From NCBI GenBank assembly GCA_022705365.1, contig JAKJEP010000002.1, positions 8,932-39,705 on the forward strand: a DNA stretch of 30,774 nucleotides, written 5' to 3'. The notes below the pieces were generated by a model. That model was not told where the DNA came from. It worked only from the letters and a program-made list of their open reading frames with translations, and ran no database searches. The position numbers and the translations under genes are program-made. Positions 16,245 through 24,548 of this stretch are shown one piece after another; position 1 is the first letter of the stretch; each line of letters opens with the position of its first letter. The stretch is from Planctomycetota bacterium (GTDB lineage: Bacteria > Planctomycetota > Phycisphaerae > Sedimentisphaerales > SM23-30).

Positions 16245-17312
16245 TTATTCTGCAGCAGGGAGAGAAGCGACATAGTTTCCGCCGGCCATAATCACAGCCG
16301 CCAGGATCAAGACCAAAATGGAAAGATACATTTGATTTCGAGGTTTCCCATAAACCCCTTTCCATTCACCGCCGATGAAGCCGACCGATTGATTGCCGAT
16401 CATCTGGGAGGCCTGCTGAATGCCGAAGCCGATGGAGGCGCCCATGGCACCGATACTGAGCATGCCTTTGCCCATCAGTACCACCGCAATAATCGTGTTC
16501 AATCCCATCAGGATGGAGAGCAGCAGTTCTTTGGGACTGCTGGCCAGCACGGCCCAGGATTTATGCTTGGTCATCAGAAAGGCCGGATAGAGAATATTGA
16601 TCGCCGCTCCACCGATGATCCCTACGGCCCAGACGGCAAACGTCTCAGCAACTATGCTGGGAACATTGTGGGCTAACATGGCCTCTTTGATCGGGCCCTG
16701 GCTATAGACAAACGACAAACTCATGCCTGCCGAAGTAATCCCTGCGATAACAGCCATAATCAAACCCGCCGTAAAACTGCCGGCTTTTTCATCTGCCTTC
16801 TTTTGCAAAACCTTATCCCGGCCCAGACCGGCAAAGGAAACCAGAACCACCCCCACCAGCATCACCACCACACCGGCCATGACCATCAGGCCGGCGGGCG
16901 AGGTAATGTCTTTGGCATCCTTAAACAGGCCCGAACCCTTAAAGATCATGGGAATCATCACACCGGTCGAAACGCCCAGGCCGGTCAGAATGCCGCCGGT
17001 CAGGCAGAAGCCGATGCGGACAAAGCACAGAAAACAAAGGACGTTGGCAATGCCCCAGCTTAACGACCAGGCATTCGATACCAGTAGCGCATGACGGTTA
17101 CTATCCCAGACGGATTTATAGACTTCCAACGCATTCGGGCAATAATATAAAGTGATGATCCACGGTGCCACCACCAGGCCGATGACCATGGCGACGAATC
17201 CGAAATGTTCGTATTGATATTTTTTCATCAGTTTGATCGGCCAGCCGCCGCTGCCCATCCATAACCCGGCCAGGACCACCAGGAAAATCCCTAAGAACTG
17301 TTCTGAACTCAT
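16245..17312 (-). CDS. RhaT-family (L-rhamnose/H+ symporter-like) sugar transporter
   Basis: The 355-residue, very hydrophobic protein has about ten membrane helices and the RhaT family opening (GIFLVVLAGLWMGSGGWPIK), a WSLSWGIANVLCF segment, and the conserved C-terminal run GASIGFGIQQASQMIGNQ followed by FIGGEWKGV. E. coli RhaT imports L-rhamnose with a proton. Planctomycete members are often placed next to sugar oxidoreductases and may carry other deoxy or methyl sugars, so I do not assign rhaT. The ATG at 17312 follows AAAGGA. It sits 58 bases after the SDR gene, probably in one transcript, and is closed by the terminator at 16177-16219. Confidence 0.88.
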   Translation of the reverse strand: MSSEQFLGIFLVVLAGLWMGSGGWPIKLMKKYQYEHFGFVAMVIGLVVAPWIITLYYCPNALEVYKSVWDSNRHALLVSNAWSLSWGIANVLCFLCFVRIGFCLTGGILTGLGVSTGVMIPMIFKGSGLFKDAKDITSPAGLMVMAGVVVMLVGVVLVSFAGLGRDKVLQKKADEKAGSFTAGLIMAVIAGITSAGMSLSFVYSQGPIKEAMLAHNVPSIVAETFAVWAVGIIGGAAINILYPAFLMTKHKSWAVLASSPKELLLSILMGLNTIIAVVLMGKGMLSIGAMGASIGFGIQQASQMIGNQSVGFIGGEWKGVYGKPRNQMYLSILVLILAAVIMAGGNYVASLPAAE

Positions 17313-17370
17313 TTAGTATCCTTTCGCTTGAATAGTAATCATCTATCATCGGAACCGATGGAACATTTTT

Positions 17371-18216
17371 TTAGACGCCCGGCAGATAACCGGTACCGAA
17401 ATGGGCCGTGGACTCATTGCGGAAATCGGAGATCAGCGACATCAGGTTGGTCGTGCCGCCATCGACCACGATCGTCTGGCCGAGGATATAGCGGGAATCC
17501 TCCGTACAAAGAAATACGGCGACCCGGGCGATATCCAGCGGCGTACCGTAATGGCCGACCGGGATGGCATTGGCGGCCCATTTTTTTTGGTCTTCCAGAT
17601 TGAAGTCCTTTACGACCTTGCTGTAGTTTTCCACCGGCACGCAGCCCGGCGCCAGGGCGTTTATGCGAATCCCCTTATGGCCGACTTCCATCGCCAGCGA
17701 CCGCGTAAAGGCGATAATCGCGCCCTTGGTCCCGGCATATACCGAATGTTCCGGCGCCCCGGAGACGCCGTGAATCGAGGTGATATTGACGATCTGGCCG
17801 GGTTTGTTCTTTTTGGTCAGTTCTTCAATCACCCGCTGGCACAAAAAATACTGCGCCTTAATATTCACATTGTACATCCACTCGAACTGATCCACCGATA
17901 CCTTGCGGATGGGCATGTTAAAGGTGATCCCGGCATTGTTGACCAGGCAGTCGATCCCGCCCAGGAACTTGATTGCCTTATTGCCGAAATCGATCACTTC
18001 GTCCACCTTGGAGAAGTCCGCTGCATAGGCAGTCGCCTTGCGGCCCATGTCCTCGATCTCTTTGACCGCACTTTTGGCGCCGGCGCTGGAATGGGCATAA
18101 TGCAGCACCACATCCGCGCCCTGGCGGGCAAACTCCAGCGCGATCTCCCGCCCGATCCCCGTCCCGGAACCCGTTATGATGGCTTTCTTGCCTGCTAATC
18201 TGCCTTTGTCACTCAT
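17371..18216 (-). CDS. Short-chain dehydrogenase/reductase (SDR)
   Basis: The 281 residues show the classical SDR pattern: cofactor loop TGSGTGIG (15-22), NNAG near 93, catalytic Ser in NITSIHG, and Tyr/Lys in YAGTKGA. The end has a short extension past the usual VDGG (TTNLMSLISDFRNES). Members oxidise or reduce sugars, polyols and ketones with NAD(P). Because the next gene is a RhaT-like importer, a role as sugar 1-dehydrogenase for the imported sugar is plausible but unproved. The ATG at 18216 has AGGAGATG upstream. Cytoplasmic. Confidence 0.9.
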   Translation of the reverse strand: MSDKGRLAGKKAIITGSGTGIGREIALEFARQGADVVLHYAHSSAGAKSAVKEIEDMGRKATAYAADFSKVDEVIDFGNKAIKFLGGIDCLVNNAGITFNMPIRKVSVDQFEWMYNVNIKAQYFLCQRVIEELTKKNKPGQIVNITSIHGVSGAPEHSVYAGTKGAIIAFTRSLAMEVGHKGIRINALAPGCVPVENYSKVVKDFNLEDQKKWAANAIPVGHYGTPLDIARVAVFLCTEDSRYILGQTIVVDGGTTNLMSLISDFRNESTAHFGTGYLPGV

Positions 18217-18282
18217 GGTTTCATCTCCTGTGTTAAATCCGTTTGATTATTCCTGATAACAACTTTGTATATGATGGGGACA

Positions 18283-19284
18283 CTAAACCAGCAGCTCGGC
18301 GATCTGGATCGCATTCAGAGCCGCGCCTTTCCGCAGTTGATCGCCCGAGACCCACAGGTTGATCCCCTTCTTATCCGGCAGCGATTCATCCTGGCGGATC
18401 CGGCCGACAAACACATCATCCTGGCCGGTCGCGTCCAGCGGCATCGGAAAACGGTTGCTCTCCCGGTCATCCATGATGGTTACGCCCGGGGCCTGATGCA
18501 GGATATCCACCACATCTTCTTCCTTCATCGGCCGCTCGAATTCCAGGTTGATGCTCTCGCAATGGGCCCGCAAAACCGGCACGCGCACACAGGTGCAGGT
18601 AATCGCAATCGTGCCGTCATTAAAAATCTTGTGGGTTTCGTGCACCATCTTCATCTCTTCGGTGTTGTACCCGTTGGGGCCGATATCGCTGTTGTGGCTA
18701 AAGAGGTTGAAGGCATACTGGCATTTGAACACTTTCGGTGCGGCGGGCTTGCCGTCCAGCACATCCCGCGTCTGGTTCTTCAGTTCTTCCATCGCCTGCC
18801 ACCCGGCCCCGCTGGCGGCCTGGTAGGTGCTGACCACCATCCGCTTGACCGGATTGGCCTGATGCAGCGGCCAGACCGGGACAATCCCGATAATGGTCGA
18901 GCAGTTCGGATTGGCAATGATCCCTTTGTGGTTATGCACTTCCTGCGGATTGATCTCCGGGATGACTAGCGGGACGTCCTCCTGCATCCGGAACGCCGAG
19001 GAATTATCCACCACCACCGCCCCGGCCTTCACGGCAGCCGATGCAAATTTCTTGCTGATCGAACCGCCCGCGGAAAACAAGGCAATGTCAACTTCGTTAA
19101 AACTGTTTTCCGTCAGTTCCTCTACCGTATATTCTTTCCCCAGAAATTTGATTGTTTTACCCGCCGAACGAGCTGATGCCATCAGCCGATAACTGGTCGC
19201 CGGAAAATTCCGCTGCTCCAGTATCGCCAGAAATTCCTGCCCCACCGCCCCGGTCACACCTACTACCGCTACATTGCAAACCAT
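18283..19284 (-). CDS. asd: Aspartate-semialdehyde dehydrogenase
   Basis: The 333-residue enzyme has the NADP loop VVGVTGAVGQEF (7-18), the phosphate-binding SAGGSISKK (71-79), the catalytic Cys128 in ANPNCSTI, the active-site RVPVLRAHCESI and the conserved RIRQDES/GINLWVSGDQLRKGAALNAIQIAE ending (quoted in parts). It reduces aspartyl phosphate to the semialdehyde, feeding lysine/diaminopimelate, threonine and methionine synthesis. I chose ATG 19284, preceded by AAAAGGA, over an in-frame TTG at 19302. The SDR gene starts 66 bases after its stop, so cotranscription is possible, though a biosynthetic gene upstream of sugar genes is unusual. Confidence 0.96.
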   Translation of the reverse strand: MVCNVAVVGVTGAVGQEFLAILEQRNFPATSYRLMASARSAGKTIKFLGKEYTVEELTENSFNEVDIALFSAGGSISKKFASAAVKAGAVVVDNSSAFRMQEDVPLVIPEINPQEVHNHKGIIANPNCSTIIGIVPVWPLHQANPVKRMVVSTYQAASGAGWQAMEELKNQTRDVLDGKPAAPKVFKCQYAFNLFSHNSDIGPNGYNTEEMKMVHETHKIFNDGTIAITCTCVRVPVLRAHCESINLEFERPMKEEDVVDILHQAPGVTIMDDRESNRFPMPLDATGQDDVFVGRIRQDESLPDKKGINLWVSGDQLRKGAALNAIQIAELLV

Positions 19285-19419
19285 ACAATTCCTTTTCAAC
19301 AAACACTATAAAAATACGCTGTTTTATATCAGTTATTCACTGATTTGGCTGATTCTATCCTGAAATTTGCCAAAAACAAGCAAGTTTTCGGAGGGTTAGA
19401 AGGGGGTTTTCCTGAAATT

Positions 19420-20523
19420 CTAATTCTTCCGTTTTCCCTGGATGAACTCCTCGGTCATCGTGTAGGCCTCTTCATCCGTGAATTGTTTCGGCGGATGCTT
19501 GGAAAAATAGGCCGCCGGCGAATATAAGACGCCGCCGATCCCCCGGTCCAGGGCCAGCTTGCAGCAGCGGATGGAATCAATCGCCACCCCCGCCGAATTC
19601 GGCGAATCCTCCACCGAGAGCCGCAGCTCCAGATTCATCGGCACATCCCCGAATAGCTTGCCTTCCATGCGGATGAAACATACCTTATTATCATTCTGCC
19701 AGGGCACGTAATCGCTGGGTCCGATGTGGATGTTCTGCTTGTCCAGCCGGCTGGCCGCCACCGCCTGCACCGCCTCGGTTTTCGACACCTTTTTCGACGC
19801 TAACCTGCTGCGGTTCAGCATGTTAAGAAAATCGGTATTCCCGCCGGTATTCAACTGATAGGTCCGCTCCAGCTTCACCCCCCGCTTCTTGAACAGGTCC
19901 GTCAGCACCCGGTGCGTAATCGTCGCGCCCACCTGCGCCTTGATATCGTCGCCGATAATCGGGATATTTTTGGCCTTGAATTTCTCCGCCCATTCCGGAT
20001 CGCTGGCGATAAATACCGGGATATTATTGATAAACGCCACCCCTGCTTCCAGGGCACATTTCGCGTAAAAACGGGTAGCCTTCTCCGATCCGACCGGCAG
20101 ATAATTCACCAGCATATCCGCTCCGGAAGTCTTGAGAATCTTGACGACCTCTTTTTGACCTAATTCCTTTTCCTGGCTGGGGATAAAGCGATAATCATCC
20201 CCGTAATCCTGCATATGTTCGGAGATGCCGTCCAGAATCTGCCCCATTCGGACCTTGATGCCGGTCTTGGGCATATCCGGACAAAAAACCAGAGTGCAGT
20301 TGGGCCGCTCGAAGATGGCCCGGTTGACATCCTTGCCCACCTTTCGCTTGTCGATATCGAACGCCGCCACCACCTCAATATCACCCGGCTTGTAACCGCC
20401 TATTTGCCAGTGCATTAAGCCGATGATTTCCTTGCCGTCCCGATTCTTATAGTATTCGATCCCCTGCAGCAGCGAGCTGGCACAGTTGCCGACTCCCACA
20501 ATCGCTATCTTGATACTGGACAT
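19420..20523 (-). CDS. ino1: myo-Inositol-3-phosphate synthase
   Basis: The 367-residue protein begins with KIAIVGVGNCASSLLQGIEYY, the NAD-binding start of bacterial and archaeal inositol-phosphate synthases. It contains VVAAFDIDKRKVGKDV, NYLPVGSEKATRFYAKCALEAG and the catalytic region GDDIKAQVGATITHRVL with TYQLNTGGNTDFLNML. It converts glucose-6-phosphate to inositol-3-phosphate, the first step to inositol lipids or inositol-based solutes. The ATG at 20523 has AAGGAG upstream; a longer frame back to 20610 covers the leader and is rejected. It is the only gene on its transcript as far as I can see, with a strong promoter at 20628-20656. Confidence 0.93.
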   Translation of the reverse strand: MSSIKIAIVGVGNCASSLLQGIEYYKNRDGKEIIGLMHWQIGGYKPGDIEVVAAFDIDKRKVGKDVNRAIFERPNCTLVFCPDMPKTGIKVRMGQILDGISEHMQDYGDDYRFIPSQEKELGQKEVVKILKTSGADMLVNYLPVGSEKATRFYAKCALEAGVAFINNIPVFIASDPEWAEKFKAKNIPIIGDDIKAQVGATITHRVLTDLFKKRGVKLERTYQLNTGGNTDFLNMLNRSRLASKKVSKTEAVQAVAASRLDKQNIHIGPSDYVPWQNDNKVCFIRMEGKLFGDVPMNLELRLSVEDSPNSAGVAIDSIRCCKLALDRGIGGVLYSPAAYFSKHPPKQFTDEEAYTMTEEFIQGKRKN

Positions 20524-20627
20524 GAACCTGATTCTCCTTGTTGTTCTAATGCGGTTCCACACCTGGACGCAGTTAAACTTATTCCGTTTACAGGTAAGCC
20601 TGTTACCCATGAAAAGGTAATCTTCCT

Positions 20628-20656
20628 TATATAGAAGTGCGCCCGATGATTGTCAA
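20628..20656 (-). promoter_or_regulatory. Near-consensus sigma70 promoter for ino1
   Basis: Minus-strand TTGACA (20656-20651) and TATATA (20633-20628) are exactly 17 bases apart. Transcription would start near 20621, leaving a leader of about 97 bases before the ATG. In the leader, GGTAA/TTACC (20593-20597 with 20603-20607) and ACAGG/CCTGT (20590-20594 with 20599-20603) form two overlapping, mutually exclusive small hairpins. Confidence 0.75.
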
Positions 20657-20735
20657 GGGCAATTTCTCATGTGGCGGCGGCGGCGGAAGAAGAAAGGATA
20701 ACCAATTAATAATACTGAAAAAGTGAAATTTTTAC

Positions 20736-20770
20736 TTGACTTTGCATATTATGTGATACATACTATGTAT
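20736..20770 (+). promoter_or_regulatory. padR promoter with overlapping palindromic operator
   Basis: TTGACT (20736-20741) and CATACT (20759-20764) are 17 bases apart. A perfect palindrome, ATACATA-C-TATGTAT (20756-20770), covers the -10 box. PadR proteins typically bind ATGT/ACAT-type palindromes and repress their own gene, so this is a likely autoregulatory site. The palindrome is seen directly; its use is inference. Confidence 0.65.
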
Positions 20771-20801
20771 AGAAAGTTAATAATTATTGGAGACATTACC
20801 C

Positions 20802-21152
20802 ATGAAATTTGAACGTGAATTACTGAAAGGGGTGGCGCCGGTGATTGTGCTGGAGATTCTCTCGCGCGGTGCCATGTATGGTTACGAACTCAGCGAGGCT
20901 GTCGAGCAGCGCAGCGGCGGGATTCTGACACTGGGGCGGGGTACACTGTATCCGCTGCTCTATAATCTGGAGGCCAAGGGGCTGATCGAGGCCCAGTGGC
21001 AGGACGGCGATACCAACCGCAAGCGGCGGTACTATTCCATTACTGGCAAAGGCAAAGAAATGCTATCCGCCCAGAAGCAGCAGTGGCAGCAGCTCCAGGC
21101 CGGCGCCAATCTGGTGTTTGGTTTTGCCGGACCGCAGACAGCCATGGCGTAA
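20802..21152 (+). CDS. PadR-family transcriptional regulator
   Basis: The 116-residue protein is a single PadR winged helix: ELLKGVAPVIVLEILSRG, then MYGYELSEAVEQRS, the recognition region GGILTLGRGTLYPLLYNLEAKGLIE, and the wing WQDGDTNRKRRYYSITGKGKEML. It belongs to the short PadR-s2 type, which usually controls an adjacent membrane protein gene. I chose ATG 20802 with TTGGAG upstream; the in-frame TTG at 20787 overlaps that site. The stop lies 20 bases before the next gene, which fits the common PadR/HAAS pair. Probably autoregulated through the palindrome at 20756-20770. Confidence 0.92.
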   Translation: MKFERELLKGVAPVIVLEILSRGAMYGYELSEAVEQRSGGILTLGRGTLYPLLYNLEAKGLIEAQWQDGDTNRKRRYYSITGKGKEMLSAQKQQWQQLQAGANLVFGFAGPQTAMA

Positions 21153-21172
21153 AGAAAATTTGTGGAGGTACT

Positions 21173-22825
21173 ATGGCGGGTAAAGAGCGACAGAACGAAT
21201 CATTGCCGGCGTGCGTGACCGAATACATCAATCTGGTTGTCCGCAAAATCAAATACCGGCGGAAGGTGCGGCAGGAAGTGCGGCAGGAACTGACGGACCA
21301 TTTCACCGACGCCCTGGCCAAATACCAAATGGAAGAGCAGCGCCAGCAGGCCGCGGAGAAACTAATCGCCGATTTTGGGGACCCCAAACTACTGGCCACA
21401 CTGATCCGCCGCGGCAAGAAACGCTGCCGCCCGCTCTGGAAAAAATTGATCATCCGCAGCTTCCAGGCGGTGGGCCTTTTCATTATTTTGTTCTGCTTCT
21501 ACACCTGGTGGTTTATCAGCGGCACCCCCACCATCCGAGTGGATTATGTCGCCCAGCTCAACCAGATCAGCCGGCCGGAAGTAGCCGACGAAGACAACGC
21601 CTGGCCGCACTACGAAAAAGCGGCGGACCTATATGTAGAGCCGGACGAATCCATAAAAGACCAAATCAGAATCCTGGATAAAAGCCAGGAAGGTTATAAA
21701 GATTTCAGCCAATTTACTGAAGCAGAACAAAAAGCATTATTGGAATGGATGGAACAAAATCAACCAGCCTGGAATGAATATGTAACAGGGAGTCAAAAAC
21801 GATACTGTTGGATAAGGTACCAGGCAGAGAACAACTGTATGCTGGATGTAATAACGCCGAAATTGGGGCATTTAAGAGGACTGACCCGATTAGCGATCTG
21901 GCAAGCGTGGATTCATTTCAATCAGACCCAAACGGATAAGGCATTGGAACTGTGCTTGGTGATTCTTCGGGTAGGAAACCATCTCCAGAAAGAAAAAGGT
22001 ACTATTGTTGGGCAACTGGTGGGATTGGGAATAAGTAAAATCGGATATTCGGAATTGATATCTTTAAGCCAGCAAACCGATGTCACCCTGTCAAAATGGG
22101 AGCAGATACAAAACGAACTGGAGACGCTTTATAAAAATGGCTATCCACTCATGGATGTGGCAAGCGAGCGACTATTTTTCCTGGACATCATCCAGAGGGT
22201 ATTTACGGATGGAGGAATCGGAGGCGGACATCTGCTTCCCAATGAAATGCTGGAAAAACTAATAGGAGTCGGCAATAATTACGAGGAGACAGAGGAAAGA
22301 GTACGGCTTATTGGATTGGGTTTGATACATGCCAATCGTGAGGAGACGATAAAAAAAGCAAATGCAATTTATGACCTGCTTGAGAAGATATCAAAAATGA
22401 CTCCCTATGAAATACATAAAGAAAATATTAACTATGAAAAAGAAATCCAGCATCTCTCCTACCGATATTTTTTGGTCCGAACGCTTATTCCCGCCCTGCA
22501 GCGAGTGGGGGAATTGTCTTTTAGAGGCAAGGCAATGCATGAAGCGACGTTGACGGTTTTGGCCCTGCGGCGGCGGCAGATGGAGAAGGGGGCATATCCG
22601 GAAAAGCTGGAGGAACTCGTAACAGAAGGGTACTTGCGGCAGTTACCGGAAGATCCCTATAGCGATAGCATTCTACGCTACGAAAAGCGGGGAGATGATT
22701 TTATTCTGTATAGCCTGGGCCGGAATTTTGTGGATGATGGCGGCGTCCAGCATCCGGAGGTTAATTTTGAATGGGGTGATATCGACAAAGTCGGCGACCG
22801 GGTCTTTTGGCCGGTATCTCAATAA
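21173..22825 (+). CDS. PadR-linked HAAS-type membrane protein, function unknown
   Basis: The 550-residue protein has three parts. Residues 12-80 form a helical HAAS-like domain (RKVRQEVRQELTDHFTDAL, then AEKLIADFGDPKLLATLIRR), which typically accompanies PadR regulators. One membrane helix follows (about 94-116, SFQAVGLFIILFCFYTWWF). A long, mainly helical outer part (about 120-470) is unrecognised. The last 60 residues, KGAYPEKLEELV...LPEDPYSD...YSLGRNFVDDGG, resemble the tail of type II pseudopilin-like proteins common in planctomycetes. ATG 21173 has GGAGG upstream. The middle (about 21640-22530) is clearly more AT-rich than both ends, suggesting a mosaic. Probably a PadR-controlled envelope protein. 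Confidence 0.85.
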   Translation: MAGKERQNESLPACVTEYINLVVRKIKYRRKVRQEVRQELTDHFTDALAKYQMEEQRQQAAEKLIADFGDPKLLATLIRRGKKRCRPLWKKLIIRSFQAVGLFIILFCFYTWWFISGTPTIRVDYVAQLNQISRPEVADEDNAWPHYEKAADLYVEPDESIKDQIRILDKSQEGYKDFSQFTEAEQKALLEWMEQNQPAWNEYVTGSQKRYCWIRYQAENNCMLDVITPKLGHLRGLTRLAIWQAWIHFNQTQTDKALELCLVILRVGNHLQKEKGTIVGQLVGLGISKIGYSELISLSQQTDVTLSKWEQIQNELETLYKNGYPLMDVASERLFFLDIIQRVFTDGGIGGGHLLPNEMLEKLIGVGNNYEETEERVRLIGLGLIHANREETIKKANAIYDLLEKISKMTPYEIHKENINYEKEIQHLSYRYFLVRTLIPALQRVGELSFRGKAMHEATLTVLALRRRQMEKGAYPEKLEELVTEGYLRQLPEDPYSDSILRYEKRGDDFILYSLGRNFVDDGGVQHPEVNFEWGDIDKVGDRVFWPVSQ

Positions 22826-22971
22826 AAAACCAAAAAAGATGCTAGCGTCAAAAGCTCTTCGCCCCCTTAGTAGGGGGGAACCAGGGCTGTTTTTGGATGG
22901 CAATGTCAACTTTTGACGGTTTTGCCAAAAATAGTTTAAGGAAGCGGCCGGTTTATCCGATATACTGGTTG

Positions 22972-23511
22972 TGAGGATGTCACAGTGTGTTCTGCAGGCC
23001 CGGAATCCGGGGCAGGCAGCGCAAAAAGCGGAAGAATAGAAACAGACAGGAATTGTCGGGACCGGCAAGCGGGTTCGTCCCGGGCGACCGGGCGCAGAGG
23101 CCGGCTTCCTTGTAGAAGAAAAAATAGATGTACGGCTCGGTGGAAGAATGTTTGCTTAGGTAAATAAGGAACTGGCTCGGGACTTTATTTATCCGGGATT
23201 CTCTTCTTACCCCTAGATGATGTAACCGTTTGGTACCAGAAAACCGGTTCGGCCAACCGGTTCGCGGAGATTTTAGCTCCGGAACCGAATCGCAGAATAA
23301 ACACCCGGTATAAGGTGTTCGCAGTAAATGGAGCCGGCAGACGGCATGGAAAGGATCGCCAGGTGAAAAAGAAATAGCGGCACGCAGTTTTTCCGGGTAA
23401 CTTTGCCCGGCAAACGGTGTCCCATATAAATAGACCTACTCAAGTGTTCCCAAGTTTTATGTTCTTATGCAGACGTCCGGGGTGACTCCCAATCTCCCGG
23501 GCGTTTTTTTT
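22972..23511 (+). ncRNA. Candidate structured RNA of about 540 bases
   Basis: A TATACT -10 box at 22961-22966 (weak -35) is followed by successive hairpins: CCCGG/CCGGG (22999-23011), GGGAC/GTCCC (23059-23082), a TAAATAA/TTATTTA stem (23159-23194), CGGTTC-G-CGGAG/CTCCG-GAACCG (23258-23287, eleven pairs with one bulged base), AACACC/GGTGTT (23300-23319), CCGGG/CCCGG (23393-23410) and the terminator at 23473-23511. I do not recognise the family: it lacks the conserved RNase P P4 sequence and the tRNA-like ends of tmRNA. It could also be a long 3' untranslated region of the padR transcript or a decayed gene. Confidence 0.35.
23473..23511 (+). terminator. Strong plus-strand terminator
   Basis: ACGTCCGGG (23473-23481) pairs with CCCGGGCGT (23496-23504) with one G-U, followed by eight T. 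The T run is only on the plus strand side, so it ends transcription from the left, 650 bases after the last plus-strand gene. Confidence 0.9.
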
Positions 23512-23588
23512 ATCACGGAATCCCCCGTTTTGAGAAAACCGCAACCTTCTTTCCCAAGCCGCCGCCGCTGCCGTTTGCCGGGCGGCAC

Positions 23589-24548
23589 TCAGTAGCTGCG
23601 AACCACCGGGGCTTTGGGCAGCACCGCCGGATCCCGGGGATTGGCGGGAAAGAGGGTTTGGCCCGGTTCGAACTGCTCGCCGAACAAAATCGTGGCGATG
23701 GAATATTTCTCGGTAACCTGGGTTACGCGAATTCGCCCGATGATATCGCCGGTCGCATTGCCCAAAATATCGCCGGTATCCGGATCGGTAATGGCCTGCG
23801 CCCTGGGACGCACCACATATTCCCGGCCCACTTCCATCCGGCGGTCCTTGCCGCCGTTGATGATCACCTGGCCGTTCAGCACGGAGGAGACCTTCGGCTG
23901 GAAGGGCTGTTCGGAAATCGCCTGCACAATTTCATTGACCGCCTGGTCCAGTACCCTGGCGGTCGCCTGCCCCATGGGAGTCTGGTAAAAGACATTACTG
24001 CCAAAGGCCATCGTATCGTAACTGTCTTTTACCTTGTTTTTTTCTTTTTTGGGATCGGGAACTTTACCCGCCTTTACTTTGGCATCCAGCCGTTTGCTGA
24101 CCAGGATTTGTCCGCTCGGGGCGTCCAGAACATACAAGGTCGCGCCGATAAACGCATACCGGTTTTTTCCGAACCAGTCCCCTTCGAGAACCCGCTTCAT
24201 GCCGTCGCCGGACTCAATAAAACCGAAATCCGTTATGGTCCCTTTGATGGTATATTGAACCGGATTGGTCCGGCTGGTTTCGCTGCCGCGGCGGAAAAAG
24301 GACTTGGGCGACTGGCGGTCCAGAACCGTGTAACGCCGGGTCTCTATCAGCCGCTCGATAAGCTGATCCGCCATATCATCGCCGAGTTTCCACCGGGTCT
24401 TGCCCGCGGCGCGGTTTTCAAAACTGGAAACCGTAATGACCGGTTTGCGGTATTTCGCCTCCTGGGCGGTGGAATACTTCACCGGCTGGCAGCCGGGAAG
24501 CGAACCTAAAGTCATTATTAACAAGATAATAGAAATAATAAGCTTCAT
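23589..24548 (-). CDS. CsgG-family outer-membrane-type lipoprotein
   Basis: The 319-residue protein starts with a lipoprotein signal peptide whose lipobox ends LPGC (Cys20). CsgG-like sequence follows: VITVSSFENRAAGKTRWKLGDDMADQL, then IERLIETRRYTVLDRQ, YTIKGTITDFGF and ATLYVLDAPSGQILVSKR, with VNEIVQAI later. About residues 230-300 form an extra beta-rich domain (GQVIINGGKDRRMEVGREY, then a GRIRVTQV segment) of the type often attached to CsgG relatives and resembling FlgT-like C-terminal domains. True CsgG makes the curli export pore; without csgA/B/E/F here, a more general envelope role is likely. The ribosome site before ATG 24548 is weak. Confidence 0.85.
   Translation of the reverse strand: MKLIISIILLIMTLGSLPGCQPVKYSTAQEAKYRKPVITVSSFENRAAGKTRWKLGDDMADQLIERLIETRRYTVLDRQSPKSFFRRGSETSRTNPVQYTIKGTITDFGFIESGDGMKRVLEGDWFGKNRYAFIGATLYVLDAPSGQILVSKRLDAKVKAGKVPDPKKEKNKVKDSYDTMAFGSNVFYQTPMGQATARVLDQAVNEIVQAISEQPFQPKVSSVLNGQVIINGGKDRRMEVGREYVVRPRAQAITDPDTGDILGNATGDIIGRIRVTQVTEKYSIATILFGEQFEPGQTLFPANPRDPAVLPKAPVVRSY

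Larger units (their letters stand above)
22826..23588. other. Gene-free region with hairpins
   Basis: No reading frame here has a believable start. The left part holds an inverted repeat, CGTCAAAAG (22846-22854) and CTTTTGACG (22910-22918), enclosing a CCCCC/GGGGG hairpin (22862-22866 with 22873-22877). The right part holds the candidate structured RNA described separately. A frame of about 70 codons (23168-23377) is open but lacks a start codon and ribosome site. Confidence 0.6.

Noticed and set aside
23168..23377. Seventy-codon plus frame with a fibronectin-like phrase (YKVFAVNGAG)
   Set aside because: No start codon or ribosome site, and the same bases form an eleven-pair hairpin; kept only as an alternative to the RNA reading.
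22972..23511. tmRNA, RNase P RNA, 6S RNA or cobalamin riboswitch
   Set aside because: None of the conserved sequences of these RNAs (P4 GAGGAAAGUC, tRNA-like TTCGA arm with CCA end, B12 box) is present on either strand.
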